64,000 nt of DNA from Alistipes sp. (GCA_017381935.1 JAFOBG010000063.1:40710-104709), one strand, 5' to 3'; positions 1 to 9,423 are shown, counted from the stretch's first letter. Numbers and translations are program-made. Notes: generated by a model not told the origin, from the sequence alone.

Positions 1-52
1 GCGTTAACCATTTTTTTCTATGCCGATGTTACATTTTGGGGTAGATTATCGT

Positions 53-60
53 TATATTTG
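53..60 (+). promoter_or_regulatory. Promoter -7 box (TAnnTTTG) of the sigma-factor operon
   Basis: The sequence TATATTTG matches the Bacteroidetes sigma-ABfr -7 consensus TAnnTTTG exactly. Transcription would start about 4 bases later, which places the first possible GTG start (60) inside the promoter box and favours the GTG at 84. No good -33 TTTG at the usual spacing was seen. Confidence 0.5.
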
Positions 61-83
61 TGCAACGAGAAATTGACAGAGCA

Positions 84-587
84 GTGAGTATTACATCAGC
101 GCAATATACAGAGTTTATTTTATCGGTCAAAGATACTGTTTACCGACTTGCTTTGAGCATAGTAGGTAGTAGTACGGAGGCTGAGGATATTGCTCAAGAT
201 ATTTATGAAAAGGTTTGGAGGGCAAGAGACAAAGTGCTCACAGGCCGTTATCCGAGGGCGTATGTATGTCGTATGACTCGAAATCTTGCAATAGATCATT
301 GTAGAGTGCGGCGACGGTTTGAGATTGAGGATTTTGCGGGATATGAGGATGGGCAGAGCAGTGTTGATATAAAAGATATAGCACAATTTACAAATCGGGT
401 TATATCTTCCCTGCCCGAAAAGCAGAGAACGGCAATAGAGATGAGAGATATTGAGGGGTATGAGATTGAGGAGATAGCAGAGGTGTTGGAGTGTGATTTG
501 GTTAGTGTGAGGATGAATTTGTCGAGGGCAAGAAAAAGGGTTAAAGAGGAGATTTTAAGAGCTGTAGGCGGTTATGGATATAAATAA
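84..587 (+). CDS. ECF RNA polymerase sigma factor (sigma-70 family)
   Basis: About 167 aa. Directs RNA polymerase to a dedicated set of promoters. Region 2 is seen as a helical stretch followed by EAEDIAQDIYEKVW (the core-binding/-10 recognition segment), and region 4 as SLPEKQRTAIEMRDIEGY with the helix-turn-helix YEIEEIAEVLECDLVSVRMN. This is the usual two-domain ECF architecture without extra domains. The start is placed at GTG 84 because GTG 60 overlaps a perfect -7 promoter box; GTG 60 would add eight residues. The stop overlaps the next ORF by 14 bases, so a partner anti-sigma factor is translationally coupled. Family assignment is secure; the regulon is unknown. Confidence 0.93.
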   Translation: MSITSAQYTEFILSVKDTVYRLALSIVGSSTEAEDIAQDIYEKVWRARDKVLTGRYPRAYVCRMTRNLAIDHCRVRRRFEIEDFAGYEDGQSSVDIKDIAQFTNRVISSLPEKQRTAIEMRDIEGYEIEEIAEVLECDLVSVRMNLSRARKRVKEEILRAVGGYGYK

Positions 588-1014
588 TATCAGAGTTTTA
601 TTAGACCTCTATTTTGAGGGAGAGACAACGACTAAACAGGAGCAGGAACTGTCTGCCTACTTTAGGGGTGCGCAACAAATACCGGCTGATTTAATGCCAT
701 ACAAGGGGCTGTTTGCCGCCTTTGATAATACTCGGCAGATAACCTCTCCGGTAGAGCCTAAGTCTTCGGTGTTTACGCACAAAATATTTATCCGAGCAGC
801 AGCTGGGCTATCTGCCGCAGCGTGTATTGCTATAGGGGTGTTTTTCTTTGCCTTTAACGGGGATAATAGTAGTGCTATGGTATGCTATGTTGATGGTGTT
901 GAGGTAACAGACAACAAGAGGGCTGTAGCTGAGGCAGAGAAGATATTTGGTAGTGCCTCTGAGGATATTCGTATAGCAATGACTCAGATAGAGGAGTTTA
1001 ATAGATTGTTTTAA
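574..1014 (+). CDS. Probable anti-sigma factor, single-pass membrane protein
   Basis: 146 aa, overlapping the ECF sigma gene. The N-terminal ~55 residues are soluble (MDINNIRVLLDLYFEGETTT…, rich in E/Q like the cytoplasmic part of small Bacteroidetes anti-sigma proteins). They are followed by one membrane helix at about residues 70-92 (AAAGLSAAACIAIGVFFFAF) and a ~50-residue periplasmic tail. No zinc-binding HxxxCxxC motif is present, so it is not a classical ZAS protein. The role is inferred from overlap with the sigma gene and from topology; sequence alone does not identify a known family. Confidence 0.65.
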   Translation: MDINNIRVLLDLYFEGETTTKQEQELSAYFRGAQQIPADLMPYKGLFAAFDNTRQITSPVEPKSSVFTHKIFIRAAAGLSAAACIAIGVFFFAFNGDNSSAMVCYVDGVEVTDNKRAVAEAEKIFGSASEDIRIAMTQIEEFNRLF

Positions 1015-1079
1015 GGTATGTTCTATAAATTAGTAATCAATTATTTTTGTTTTTTGGGGGTAAATTATATTTTGGTTTT

Positions 1080-1913
1080 ATGAGACGACTAATTTCTACA
1101 ATGGTACTTGTGGCACTCTTTTATGGAGTCTCTGCACAACAAGTAATCTCTCTTGATAGCAAAGGAGAGAGCAGTGTTACAGCAAAAGATGGGCAGCTTG
1201 CAATAAATATCGCAGGTATGAGCTTTTCGTTTGGCGGCGAGAAAAAGAGTTGCTCTACATCTGGTAAAAACACAAAGACGAGTGTGGCACAATTTGCTTA
1301 TGCAGGTATCTCTGCCCCTGGATATAACCATTTGGCACTGTTTGAAATAGGCTCTAATTTCCTTGTACAGACAGATTTTAGTGCTATGGATACATCTGTT
1401 GCTACAGCTTTAGATTTCAGTAATCGCAAGGCGGTACAATGTACGATAAACCTTATGACGATGAATGTGCCACTTAATCCGAAACGAACTCTTGGCTTTA
1501 CTTTGGGTTTTGGTTTTGAGATGAATAACTATACCTTTAACGATAAGGTATCGCTAAAGTATGAGCAGGGTAGTTTTGTTGTAGAACCACTTCAGCAGAG
1601 TGTAAAAAAGTCAAAACTTGCTGTAACCTATATCCATATTCCGATGCTTTTTGATTGGAATATCCGTCGAGGCTTTTTTATCTCTGCAGGAGCTACATTT
1701 GATATACTTATGGGTTCGCAGTTGTCATACAAAAAGCCTAAAACCAAAATCGAGGGCAAATTGCCACTAAATCCTGTACAGGTTGGTGTTACAAGCAGAA
1801 TAGGTTGGCGTAGAGTCTATGCTTTTGTGAACTATTCGTTACTCAATATGTATAAAAATAAGACGGATATTACAGCTCGTCGTATGTCGGCAGGTGTTGG
1901 ACTGTACTTCTAA
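1080..1913 (+). CDS. Outer-membrane beta-barrel protein, PorT/OmpW-like, unknown function
   Basis: 277 aa from ATG 1080, which starts a clean signal peptide (MRRLISTMVLVALFYGVSAQ, cleaved before Q). A TTG at 1047 would only add a non-signal extension. The mature part alternates short beta strands with Gly/aromatic residues (for example TLGFTLGFGFEMNNYTF and FISAGATFDILMGSQLSY) and ends in a C-terminal aromatic (VGLYF), typical of outer-membrane barrels. It sits 66 bases after the anti-sigma gene and just before a DUF4252 gene. This suggests an envelope-stress or surface-sensing operon controlled by its own ECF factor (inference). Confidence 0.7.
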   Translation: MRRLISTMVLVALFYGVSAQQVISLDSKGESSVTAKDGQLAINIAGMSFSFGGEKKSCSTSGKNTKTSVAQFAYAGISAPGYNHLALFEIGSNFLVQTDFSAMDTSVATALDFSNRKAVQCTINLMTMNVPLNPKRTLGFTLGFGFEMNNYTFNDKVSLKYEQGSFVVEPLQQSVKKSKLAVTYIHIPMLFDWNIRRGFFISAGATFDILMGSQLSYKKPKTKIEGKLPLNPVQVGVTSRIGWRRVYAFVNYSLLNMYKNKTDITARRMSAGVGLYF

Positions 1914-1919
1914 AAAGAT

Positions 1920-2372
1920 ATGGGTATGAAACGACTTATTATACTATTTCTTGCACTATTTCCACTCTCTGCAGTGGCACAGAATAGCGATTTTTCGCAG
2001 CTTGTTAAACGCTACTCAAAAGAACGAGGCTTTACTATTGTACAACTGTCTCGTCAGCTACTTGATACAATGGGTGTAGAGGATGGAATAGAGAGTATGA
2101 GTGCAATCTCAGCAGATGATACACCTATGTTAAAAGAGTTCTGTGAGGATGCTCAAGATATGGTTGCAAATCTTTACAACGTCATGTCTTTTATTAATGA
2201 GGGTAAAGATGTAAAAATATATAGTAATCGCAAAGCCTCTAATGGTAAGATAACGCTACTTGTAATCTTTATTCGCTCAGATAATGCTGCAACCTTTATA
2301 TCACTTACGGGTCAAAATATAGAACTCGAAAAAGCCCTGCCAAAGGTTGTTGGAAAGGGAAACGGTGCATAG
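1920..2372 (+). CDS. DUF4252 family secreted protein
   Basis: 150 aa with a signal peptide (LIILFLALFPLSAVAQ). The region FSQLVKRYSKERGFTIVQLS and a later stretch NRKASNGKITLLVIFIRSDN fit the DUF4252 pattern of small secreted Bacteroidetes proteins that commonly accompany ECF sigma/anti-sigma pairs. The first ATG (1920) is six bases after the barrel gene stop; a second ATG two codons later is equally plausible. The function is unknown in the family. The operon position suggests a target or sensor of the upstream sigma system. Confidence 0.72.
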   Translation: MGMKRLIILFLALFPLSAVAQNSDFSQLVKRYSKERGFTIVQLSRQLLDTMGVEDGIESMSAISADDTPMLKEFCEDAQDMVANLYNVMSFINEGKDVKIYSNRKASNGKITLLVIFIRSDNAATFISLTGQNIELEKALPKVVGKGNGA

Positions 2373-2432
2373 AACTGCGGAGGACTTGCGCAAATACAGT
2401 CTGCGCTCCTTAAACGCTCTTCTGTAAAGCAG

Positions 2433-2467
2433 AAATCCGGCATGGGCTTGATGCCTATGCCGGATTT
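2433..2467. terminator. Hairpin terminator between convergent genes
   Basis: A 15-bp stem (AAATCCGGCATGGGC paired with GCCTATGCCGGATTT, one G-T mismatch) with a 5-base loop, followed by TTTT on the plus side. It lies between the convergent DUF4252 and cyclophilin genes and could act in both directions. Confidence 0.7.
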
Positions 2468-2516
2468 TAGTTGTGTTTGACCTTATTGGTTTTATAGACT
2501 CTAACCTAAAAAGACT

Positions 2517-2954
2517 CTACTCCTCTACGATAGTTATAGAGAAAATCAAATCTCCTGGGCGGATATCGTCAATTACATCATCTCCATCTACAACCTTGCC
2601 GAAACAGGTGTGTACGCCGTCAAGGTGCTGTGTGTTGCATCGGTTGTGGCAAATAAAGAACTGTGAGCCGCCTGTATCTTTACCTCGGTGTGCCATAGAT
2701 AGTACACCTCGGTCATGATACTGACGAGGGGCATTTGTTTCACACTTTATAGTCCAGCCAGGGCCACCTGCTCCATTGCCTATAGGACAGCCGCCTTGAA
2801 TTACAAAGTCGGGAATTACTCGGTGAAAAGTCAGACCGTCATAGAAACGAGATTGAGCGAGTTTTATGAAGTTGGCAACAGTTCCTGGAGTCTCATTTTC
2901 ATATAACTCCGCTTTCATATCGCCCTTTTCGGTCGAAATTAGTGCATATTTCAT
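2517..2954 (-). CDS. Peptidyl-prolyl cis-trans isomerase, cyclophilin type
   Basis: 145 aa, the size of a minimal bacterial cyclophilin. It catalyses cis-trans isomerisation of X-Pro bonds. Diagnostic blocks are [13 protein letters not shown] (catalytic Arg in the FHR motif), [29 protein letters not shown] and [14 protein letters not shown]. There is no signal peptide, so it is cytoplasmic. The gene lies four bases downstream of the sirtuin gene and is the last of a four-gene minus-strand operon (thioredoxin-fold-like protein, meaB, sirtuin, cyclophilin). Confidence 0.95.
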   Translation of the reverse strand: MKYALISTEKGDMKAELYENETPGTVANFIKLAQSRFYDGLTFHRVIPDFVIQGGCPIGNGAGGPGWTIKCETNAPRQYHDRGVLSMAHRGKDTGGSQFFICHNRCNTQHLDGVHTCFGKVVDGDDVIDDIRPGDLIFSITIVEE

Positions 2955-2958
2955 AGTT

Positions 2959-3645
2959 CTATATATTTTTAAGTTGTTCTACAAGTTTAGGCATACCTAC
3001 TGCAGCACGCTCCTGTATGTGTGTAATCGGGTTGTGGCTACGGATATTAAGCGCAGCCGGATCTACAATATAAATAGGTACATTGCTATCTCGAACATAT
3101 TGCACTAGCGAAGCTGCGGGATATACAGCAAGTGATGTGCCTACAACAATAAGGATGTCGGCAGTTGAGACGATTTTTGCAGCCTGCTCAAACATCGGCA
3201 CAGCCTCTCCGAAAAAGACTATATGAGGCCTTAGTAACGAGCCGTCTGGCGCAGTGGCATTAAGAGGTTGCTCCCAACCATCAATATCAACGATAAGGTG
3301 CTGATTACAGCTACTACGAAGTTTTGTCAACTCTCCGTGAAGATGGACTACATGGGTAGAGCCGGCTCTTTCGTGTAGATTGTCAACATTCTGTGTAACT
3401 ACCTCTACATCAAAGTGTTTTTCCAATTCGGCTATGGCAAGGTGTGCCTTATTTGGCTCCTTGGAAAGCATGTCTTTGCGGCGCATGTTGTAGAAATCTA
3501 TAACCTGTGCTCTGTTATGTACGATAGCCTCAGCTGTACATACATCCTCAATCCTGTGGTTCTCCCACAGACCATCTGAGTCTCGAAAGGTGCTAATTCC
3601 GCTATCGGCACTTACTCCTGCTCCGGTAAATACAACAATACGCAT
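2959..3645 (-). CDS. cobB: NAD-dependent protein deacylase, sirtuin (CobB type)
   Basis: 228 aa. Removes acyl groups from lysines using NAD+. The NAD-binding block [15 protein letters not shown] is at residues 8-22, [11 protein letters not shown] carries the conserved Asn/Asp, LHGE holds the catalytic His, and [10 protein letters not shown] closes the Rossmann fold. The Tyr-x-x-Arg pair (FYNMRR, about residues 51-56) is the class III signature linked to removal of acidic acyl groups such as succinyl. The four zinc-binding Cys of most sirtuins are missing; only SSC remains in that loop. Its place beside meaB and opposite the methylmalonyl-CoA genes fits a role in controlling acyl-CoA-derived modifications (inference). 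Confidence 0.93.
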   Translation of the reverse strand: MRIVVFTGAGVSADSGISTFRDSDGLWENHRIEDVCTAEAIVHNRAQVIDFYNMRRKDMLSKEPNKAHLAIAELEKHFDVEVVTQNVDNLHERAGSTHVVHLHGELTKLRSSCNQHLIVDIDGWEQPLNATAPDGSLLRPHIVFFGEAVPMFEQAAKIVSTADILIVVGTSLAVYPAASLVQYVRDSNVPIYIVDPAALNIRSHNPITHIQERAAVGMPKLVEQLKNI

Positions 3646-3646
3646 G

Positions 3647-4756
3647 TTATCTTTTAAAATATATATCTAATAGTTCCTTAGCTGCGATAAATGAACTGAG
3701 TTTTGCATCAAGCACACGATTCTCAACCTCTGTAATGCGGCTCTCAATTTCAGGATTGAGGTAGAAACTACTCTTTAGAGCCTCATTGATACTCTCATAC
3801 ATCCAATATTTGTTCTGCTCATTACGATGCGACTCGAAGTATCCGTTACGTTTAATGTGTTCAAGATAGTCCTCTACACCACTCCAAACCTCTTCTAACC
3901 CCGTCTTTTCTACTGAAGAGCAGGTGAATACCTTTGCACTCCAACCCGATTCTGGAAGAGGGAAGAGGTGTAGTGCATTTTGGTACTGCACCTTGGCAAG
4001 GTTTGCTTTATGGATATTCTCGCCATCAGCCTTTGTAATGACCATGATGTCTGCCATCTCCATAATGCCTCGCTTGATACCCTGTAACTCGTCTCCTGCA
4101 CCCGAAATCTGGAGCATCATAAACATATCTACCATAGAGTGTACCGCAGTCTCAGACTGACCAACACCTACAGTTTCGATAAAAATGACATCAAATCCAG
4201 CGGCCTCGCAGAGTACAACCGTCTCACGAGTCTTTCGAGCCACGCCACCCAGTGAACCTGCAGATGGGGAAGGACGTACAAAGACGTCTGGATTGTTGCA
4301 GATACTCTCCATACGAGTCTTATCACCCAAAATAGAGCCACCACTGCGCTCTGAACTTGGGTCTATGGCAAGCACAGCAAGACGATGATGTATAGAGGTT
4401 ACCATGTTGCCTACGGCCTCAATAAAGGTCGATTTACCTGCGCCTGGAACACCTGTAATACCTATGCGGATAGAGTTACCTGCATAAGGCAGGCAGCGCT
4501 CAATAATCTCCTGAGCCTGTGCATAGTGGTCAGGATTGTTACTCTCTATAAGAGTAATTGCCTGAGAGAGTATAGTGATGTTACGATTTAATATACCCTC
4601 TACGTACTCTTCTGTTGTAAGTTTGCGCTTGCGTTTGCGGACAAAGTATGGGTTTACTGAAGGTTGGTCCTCAACGCCTGTTGTAACAGCAAGGGCGCTA
4701 TCGTGATGAGTGTCGAGATACTCTTTTTCGTAGTGGTCTATTTTTGTGTATTCCAT
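3647..4756 (-). CDS. meaB: Methylmalonyl-CoA mutase-associated GTPase MeaB
   Basis: 369 aa. A G3E-family P-loop GTPase that loads and protects the B12 cofactor of methylmalonyl-CoA mutase. The Walker A GITGVPGAGKSTFIE is preceded by a helical N-terminal domain of ~95 residues. DPSSERSGGSILGDKTRM is the signature switch region, IFIETVGVGQSE the Walker B/G3 area, and ITKADG the base-specificity motif. The C-terminal helical arm mediates dimerisation in the family. The gene starts inside the 3' end of the upstream gene (19-bp overlap) and ends one base before the sirtuin. The mutase itself is not in the window, but epimerase and decarboxylase lie immediately divergent. Confidence 0.96.
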   Translation of the reverse strand: MEYTKIDHYEKEYLDTHHDSALAVTTGVEDQPSVNPYFVRKRKRKLTTEEYVEGILNRNITILSQAITLIESNNPDHYAQAQEIIERCLPYAGNSIRIGITGVPGAGKSTFIEAVGNMVTSIHHRLAVLAIDPSSERSGGSILGDKTRMESICNNPDVFVRPSPSAGSLGGVARKTRETVVLCEAAGFDVIFIETVGVGQSETAVHSMVDMFMMLQISGAGDELQGIKRGIMEMADIMVITKADGENIHKANLAKVQYQNALHLFPLPESGWSAKVFTCSSVEKTGLEEVWSGVEDYLEHIKRNGYFESHRNEQNKYWMYESINEALKSSFYLNPEIESRITEVENRVLDAKLSSFIAAKELLDIYFKR

Positions 4757-5202
4757 TTTGTTATAATGTTTTCAATTCTTACCTTTGTTAAACTTCGAGG
4801 ATGACCAAACCATAAAACTCTGCGTTTACTGTCTAAAAGTACGCCAAATGGGGCATAGTCAACTCCGTATCTTTGAAAGATATCGTTTGCTGCATAATGC
4901 ATGCAGTTGTACTGAGTATTTAAATCTTTTACCCACTTTTCACAATTTATAAATTGCTCTCGAGTGAAGAAAATCATATCTAATATCGGAATGCTCTCTA
5001 TTATTTTTATTGTGTTTGCGGTAGAAACCTTACAAGGAATGCTTGAAGAGTGAATAAAGCCCATATAGACAAGTCTGTCTTTGTCCGGCAGATAATTCTC
5101 TATTGGAAGTCGGGGCGCACGCTCCGCTGTAGCAAGGTTTTGTGCCACAGAAGAAAAACTCATAGAGAGTAAAAAGATAAATATAGCCAATTTTGTATTC
5201 AT
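4738..5202 (-). CDS. Secreted thioredoxin-fold-like protein without CxxC
   Basis: 154 aa with a signal peptide (KLAIFIFLLSMSFSSVAQ). The C-terminal half contains GVDYAPFGVLLDSKRRVLWF, which resembles the cis-proline strand and following hairpin of thioredoxin-like proteins. No CxxC redox motif is present; Cys residues are isolated. I infer a thioredoxin fold without disulfide chemistry, but it could be an unrelated periplasmic protein. It overlaps meaB by 19 bp and is the first gene of that operon. Confidence 0.5.
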   Translation of the reverse strand: MNTKLAIFIFLLSMSFSSVAQNLATAERAPRLPIENYLPDKDRLVYMGFIHSSSIPCKVSTANTIKIIESIPILDMIFFTREQFINCEKWVKDLNTQYNCMHYAANDIFQRYGVDYAPFGVLLDSKRRVLWFGHPRSLTKVRIENIITKWNTQK

Positions 5203-5211
5203 AATGAACCA

Positions 5212-5219
5212 CGAAGATA
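5212..5219 (-). promoter_or_regulatory. Weak -7 box upstream of the meaB operon
   Basis: On the minus strand this reads TATCTTCG, one mismatch from TAnnTTTG, ten bases before the start codon at 5202. It is the only candidate promoter seen in the short divergent spacer on this side. Confidence 0.3.
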
Positions 5220-5312
5220 GATATATTTTACAAAAAAAACAAGAGCTTTGAGAAATAGATATTTTTTGTACAAAAACCTACCCAATAATTTTTTTTACCC
5301 CGAAAAAAGAGT

Positions 5313-5320
5313 TATCTTTG
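5313..5320 (+). promoter_or_regulatory. Promoter -7 box for the methylmalonyl-CoA operon
   Basis: TATCTTTG is a perfect TAnnTTTG box, with T-rich sequence upstream. It gives a leader of about 60 bases before the epimerase gene. Confidence 0.6.
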
Positions 5321-5382
5321 CGAGGTTTATGTAGATAATCCAAATAAACATAATTATAAACACTTTAAAAACACTAATCACT

Positions 5383-5787
5383 ATGAAAGTATCTCACATT
5401 GAGCATCTGGGTATCGCAGTAAAGAGCCTTGATGAAGCTATTCCTTATTGGGAGAATGTATTGGGTCTTGAATGTTACAAGATTGAGGAGGTTGCAGATC
5501 AGAAAGTACGTACTGCATTCTTCATGCTTGGTCAGACTAAGATTGAGCTTTTGGAGGCTACTTCAGAGGACTCTACTATTGCAAAGTTCGTAGAGAACAA
5601 GGGTATTGGTATTCACCACATGGCTCTTGCAGTAGAGAATATTGAGGAGCAACTTGCAGATGCATCTGAGAAGGGCCTTCGTCTTATCGATGCTACTCCA
5701 CGTAAAGGTGCAGATGATATGACTATCGCCTTCCTTCATCCAAAGTCAACACAGGGTATTCTTACAGAGTTGTGCGAAAAGAAGTAA
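5383..5787 (+). CDS. mce: Methylmalonyl-CoA epimerase
   Basis: 134 aa, VOC-fold metalloenzyme. It converts (R)- to (S)-methylmalonyl-CoA between B12 mutase and decarboxylase in succinate-to-propionate fermentation. The N-terminal HIEHLGIAVKSLDEAIPYW carries the first metal His, TKIELLEAT the strand with a metal Glu, and GIGIHHMALAVENIE a second His; a C-terminal LTELCEKK closes the second VOC repeat. The length is standard. It is the first gene of a five-gene plus-strand operon, 21 bases before the carboxyltransferase gene. Confidence 0.95.
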   Translation: MKVSHIEHLGIAVKSLDEAIPYWENVLGLECYKIEEVADQKVRTAFFMLGQTKIELLEATSEDSTIAKFVENKGIGIHHMALAVENIEEQLADASEKGLRLIDATPRKGADDMTIAFLHPKSTQGILTELCEKK

Positions 5788-5808
5788 TTTTTTAATTTCA
5801 TATATACT

Positions 5809-7371
5809 ATGAGCGAAATTCAGAATAAGATTAACAAACTCATCGAGAACCGTGAGACGGCTCGTTTGGGTGGTGGCGAGAAGGCTATTGAAAAGCAGCA
5901 CGAGAAGGGTAAGTTTACTGCTCGTGAGCGTATCCAGATGTTGCTTGATGAGGGCAGCTTCGAGGAGTTTGATATGTTCGTTACTCACCGTTGCTATGAC
6001 TTCGGTATGGAGAAGAAACACACCTTTGGTGATGGCGTTGTAACAGGTTATGGTACTATTGATGGTCGTCTTGTTTATGTATTTGCGCAGGACTTTACAG
6101 TTACTGCAGGCTCACTTTCACTTGCCCTTGCTGATAAGATTTGCAAGGTGATGGATATGGCAATGCGTAACGGTGCACCTTGTATCGGTCTTAACGACTC
6201 AGGTGGCGCTCGTATCCAGGAGGGCGTAAACGCTCTTGCAGGTTATGCAAACATTTTCCAGCGTAATGTAATGTCTTCTGGTGTAATCCCACAGATCTCT
6301 GCAATCTTCGGTCCATGTGCAGGTGGTGCGGTTTATTCTCCAGCGCTTACAGACTTTATCATCATGAAGAAGAACACCTCTAACATGTTCCTTACAGGTC
6401 CTAAGGTGGTAAAGACTGTTACAGGTGAGGATGTAACTCAGGAGCAGCTCGGTGGTGCAACTGTTCACGCTACAAAGTCAGGTGTTGCTCAGTTCGCAGT
6501 AGATACAGAGGAGGAGGGTATTGCACTTATTCGCAAACTCATCTCTTACATGCCACAGAACAATATGGAGGATGCTCCACTTGCAGTGTGCACAGACTCT
6601 ATCGCTCGCCTTGAGGATTCACTTAACGAGATTATTCCGGATAACCCTAACCAGGCATACGATATGTACGATGTTATCAAGGCTGTTGTTGATAATGGCG
6701 ACTACCTTGAGTCTGCAGCAGGTTATGCAAAGAACATCATCACATGTTTCGCACGTTTCAATGGTCAGAGTGTAGGTATTATTGCAAACCAACCTAAGTT
6801 TATGGCCGGTGTACTTGATATTAACGCATCTCGTAAGGCAGCTCGCTTCGTTCGTTTCTGCGATGCGTTCAATATTCCTATCGTAACTCTGGTAGATGTT
6901 CCGGGCTTCCTCCCAGGTACTACTCAGGAGTATGGTGGCGTTATTACTCACGGTGCTAAGCTTCTGTTCGCATACTGCGAGGCTACAGTACCTAAGGTAA
7001 CAGTTACTTTGCGTAAGGCTTATGGTGGTGCATATATCGTTATGTCATCTAAGCACATCCGCGGTGATATCAACTACGCATGGCCATCAGCAGAGATTGC
7101 AGTTATGGGTGCATCAGGCGCAGTAGAGGTTCTCTACGCTAAGCAGCTTGCAGCATTTACAGACCCTGCAGAGAAGGCTAAGTTTGTTGCAGAGAAGGAG
7201 CAGGAGTACAAGGATCTGTTCTCTAATCCATACAATGCAGCACGCTACGGCTATATTGACGATGTAATCGAGCCACGCAATACTCGTTTCCGCATCATTC
7301 GTGCTCTTCAGTCTCTTGCAACTAAGCGTCTGCAGAACCCTGCAAAGAAACACTCTAATATTCCATTGTAA
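5809..7371 (+). CDS. mmdA: Methylmalonyl-CoA decarboxylase alpha subunit (carboxyltransferase)
   Basis: 520 aa, family of propionyl-CoA carboxylase beta chains. It transfers the carboxyl group of methylmalonyl-CoA to the biotin of the carrier subunit. The N-terminal crotonase-like half has [17 protein letters not shown] and the oxyanion-hole glycines in [12 protein letters not shown] and [16 protein letters not shown]. The C-terminal half has [16 protein letters not shown] and [14 protein letters not shown]. The gene order with gamma, biotin-carrier and beta subunits shows it belongs to the Na+-pumping decarboxylase rather than to an ATP-dependent carboxylase, since no biotin carboxylase gene is present. 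Confidence 0.96.
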   Translation: MSEIQNKINKLIENRETARLGGGEKAIEKQHEKGKFTARERIQMLLDEGSFEEFDMFVTHRCYDFGMEKKHTFGDGVVTGYGTIDGRLVYVFAQDFTVTAGSLSLALADKICKVMDMAMRNGAPCIGLNDSGGARIQEGVNALAGYANIFQRNVMSSGVIPQISAIFGPCAGGAVYSPALTDFIIMKKNTSNMFLTGPKVVKTVTGEDVTQEQLGGATVHATKSGVAQFAVDTEEEGIALIRKLISYMPQNNMEDAPLAVCTDSIARLEDSLNEIIPDNPNQAYDMYDVIKAVVDNGDYLESAAGYAKNIITCFARFNGQSVGIIANQPKFMAGVLDINASRKAARFVRFCDAFNIPIVTLVDVPGFLPGTTQEYGGVITHGAKLLFAYCEATVPKVTVTLRKAYGGAYIVMSSKHIRGDINYAWPSAEIAVMGASGAVEVLYAKQLAAFTDPAEKAKFVAEKEQEYKDLFSNPYNAARYGYIDDVIEPRNTRFRIIRALQSLATKRLQNPAKKHSNIPL

Positions 7372-7385
7372 AAACCGTTTGATTT

Positions 7386-7739
7386 ATGGATAAATTTGCA
7401 AATGTAGGCTGGCCTGAGATGTTGCTTATGGCGCTAATCGGCTTCCTTTTGGTCTTTGTAGTACTCGTATTGCTTATCTATATTATGAAGGCAATGGGTT
7501 GGGCATTTACCCGCGAGCATAAGGCTAAGGTAGCTGCATCAGCTGCTACACCGCACGCTCACGATCACGCTATTAGCGACCAGGAGCTTGCTGCGGCTAT
7601 TATCACCGCACTTAAGCTCTACAAGAGCAATTTGCACGACCAGGAGTCGGAGATGCTTACCATCAACCGTATCACTCGTGCATACTCGCCTTGGAACTCT
7701 AAGATTCACGGACTTACTCAGGTACCTGAGAAAAAATAA
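7386..7739 (+). CDS. Sodium-pump decarboxylase gamma/delta subunit (OadG family)
   Basis: 117 aa. One membrane helix at residues 12-34 (MLLMALIGFLLVFVVLVLLIY) is followed by a soluble tail containing TPHAHDHAISDQELAAAI. OadG-type subunits anchor and assemble the alpha and beta subunits of Na+-translocating decarboxylases. The short His-rich stretch (HAHDH) could bind the metal used by such subunits (inference). It lies between mmdA and the biotin carrier with 12-14 base spacers. Confidence 0.85.
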   Translation: MDKFANVGWPEMLLMALIGFLLVFVVLVLLIYIMKAMGWAFTREHKAKVAASAATPHAHDHAISDQELAAAIITALKLYKSNLHDQESEMLTINRITRAYSPWNSKIHGLTQVPEKK

Positions 7740-7751
7740 TTTGAACGCAAT

Positions 7752-8207
7752 ATGAAAAAATATTCATTGAAAATCAACGGCAATCAGTACGAAGTAAAGA
7801 TTGACGACATTAACGAGGCATCTACTTTGGCACACGTAACAGTAAACGGTACAAAGTACGATGTTGAGATTGAGGGTGGTAAGGCTACAGGTACAAAGAA
7901 GCCTGCAGTAGCTCCGGCTCCTGCAGCAACAGGCCTTTCAGTAACCCCTAAGACCCCTATCGCATCTAAGCCTGCAGCAGCTCCTGTAGCAACAGGTGCA
8001 AAGGTTACCTGCCCACTGCCTGGAACCGTTATCGCTATCAATGTTAAGGAGGGCGATACTGTAGCAGCTGGTCAGACTCTGCTTGTACTCGAGGCAATGA
8101 AGATGGAGAACAATATCGATGCTGAGCGCGGTGGTGTTGTTAAGCAGATTCTTGTTGCAGCAGGTGCAACCGTAATGGAGGGTGATGTTCTAATCGTAAT
8201 AGAGTAG
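7752..8207 (+). CDS. mmdC: Biotin carrier subunit of methylmalonyl-CoA decarboxylase
   Basis: 151 aa. The N-terminal ~45 residues form a small structured region. An Ala/Pro-rich linker ([19 protein letters not shown]) leads to a biotinyl domain of about 75 residues. The biotinylated lysine is in the canonical EAMKMENN motif, preceded by [15 protein letters not shown]. It shuttles the carboxyl group from the alpha to the membrane beta subunit. The stop is four bases before the beta-subunit start, so coupling is tight. Confidence 0.95.
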   Translation: MKKYSLKINGNQYEVKIDDINEASTLAHVTVNGTKYDVEIEGGKATGTKKPAVAPAPAATGLSVTPKTPIASKPAAAPVATGAKVTCPLPGTVIAINVKEGDTVAAGQTLLVLEAMKMENNIDAERGGVVKQILVAAGATVMEGDVLIVIE

Positions 8208-8211
8208 TGTT

Positions 8212-9420
8212 ATGACAGCTTTATTACAGTCTGGTAACTTTATTCTTGAGAGTCTTACAACATTTGTCGAGACCTCAGGTATCACTGCGTTTTTTGTAGG
8301 CGAGGGTTGGAAATTCCTTGTTATGATTGGTATAGCATGCTTCCTTCTCTATCTTGCCATCAAAAAACAGTATGAGCCTCTGTTGCTACTTCCTATTGCA
8401 TTTGGTATGTTGCTTACCAACCTTCCGGGTGCAGAGATGTATCATGCAGAGCTTTTCGCTGGTGGCCATGTACATTGGGACATCTTTGTAGATAACGCAG
8501 GTCTTATTGACTACCTCTACCTGGGTGTTAAGCTTGGTATCTATCCGTGCCTTATCTTTGTTGGAGTTGGTGCGATGACAGACTTTGGTCCGCTGATTGC
8601 AAACCCTAAGAGTTTCCTTTTGGGAGCTGCAGCACAGTTGGGTATCTTTGCTACATTCCTTGGCGCTTATGCTTTGGGCTTTACTCCAAACGAGTGTGGT
8701 AGTATTGGTATTATCGGTGGTGCAGATGGCCCGACATCTATCTTCCTCACCGCTCGCCTTGCTCCGGAGCTCCTTGGGCCTATCGCTATCGCTGCTTACT
8801 CTTACATGGCTCTTGTACCGGTTATCCAGCCACCAATTATGCGCGCGCTGACAACAGAGAAGGAGCGTAAGATTAAGATGTCGCAGCTTCGTCAGGTGTC
8901 TAAGACTGAGAAGATTCTCTTCCCTGTAATCATCGCTATCGTTATCTCTGTTCTGCTCCCTTCAGCAGCTCCGCTGGTAGGTTGCCTTATGCTCGGTAAC
9001 CTTATGAAGGAGTGCGGTGTTGTTGATCGTCTTTCAAAGACCGTTCAGAACGAGCTGATGAATATCGTGGTTATCTTCCTTGGTATCTCTGTAGGTGCTA
9101 CTGCTACTGCAGCTTCATTCCTTAACTTTAAGACCCTGGGTATCCTCGTTTTGGGTATCCTCGCCTTCAGCTTTGGTTCTGCAAGTGGTGTAGTTCTCGC
9201 AAAGATTATGAACCTCTTCGCTAAGGAGGGTAAGAAGATAAATCCACTTATCGGTTCAGCAGGTGTATCTGCAGTACCTATGGCTGCACGTGTATCACAG
9301 ACCGAGGGACAGAAGGCAGATCCGTCAAACTTCCTTTTGATGCACGCAATGGGTCCAAACGTTGCAGGCGTTGTTGGCTCGGCGGTTGCTGCGGGTATTC
9401 TTCTCGCCTTCCTGGGCTAA
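8212..9420 (+). CDS. mmdB: Methylmalonyl-CoA decarboxylase beta subunit (Na+-translocating)
   Basis: 402 aa, polytopic inner-membrane protein of the OadB family. It decarboxylates carboxybiotin and exports Na+. The family-specific segments are [20 protein letters not shown] (with the key Asp in GADGPT), a re-entrant region AALVSA-like [26 protein letters not shown], and [11 protein letters not shown] near the end. Multiple helices run from residue 33 to the C-terminus. With the epimerase it completes a route that converts methylmalonyl-CoA to propionyl-CoA and a sodium gradient. Confidence 0.96.
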   Translation: MTALLQSGNFILESLTTFVETSGITAFFVGEGWKFLVMIGIACFLLYLAIKKQYEPLLLLPIAFGMLLTNLPGAEMYHAELFAGGHVHWDIFVDNAGLIDYLYLGVKLGIYPCLIFVGVGAMTDFGPLIANPKSFLLGAAAQLGIFATFLGAYALGFTPNECGSIGIIGGADGPTSIFLTARLAPELLGPIAIAAYSYMALVPVIQPPIMRALTTEKERKIKMSQLRQVSKTEKILFPVIIAIVISVLLPSAAPLVGCLMLGNLMKECGVVDRLSKTVQNELMNIVVIFLGISVGATATAASFLNFKTLGILVLGILAFSFGSASGVVLAKIMNLFAKEGKKINPLIGSAGVSAVPMAARVSQTEGQKADPSNFLLMHAMGPNVAGVVGSAVAAGILLAFLG

Positions 9421-9423
9421 ATC

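Noticed and set aside
5809-8207. ATP-dependent propionyl-CoA carboxylase
   Set aside because: No biotin carboxylase subunit is present and an OadB-type membrane subunit completes the operon, so it is the Na+-pumping decarboxylase.
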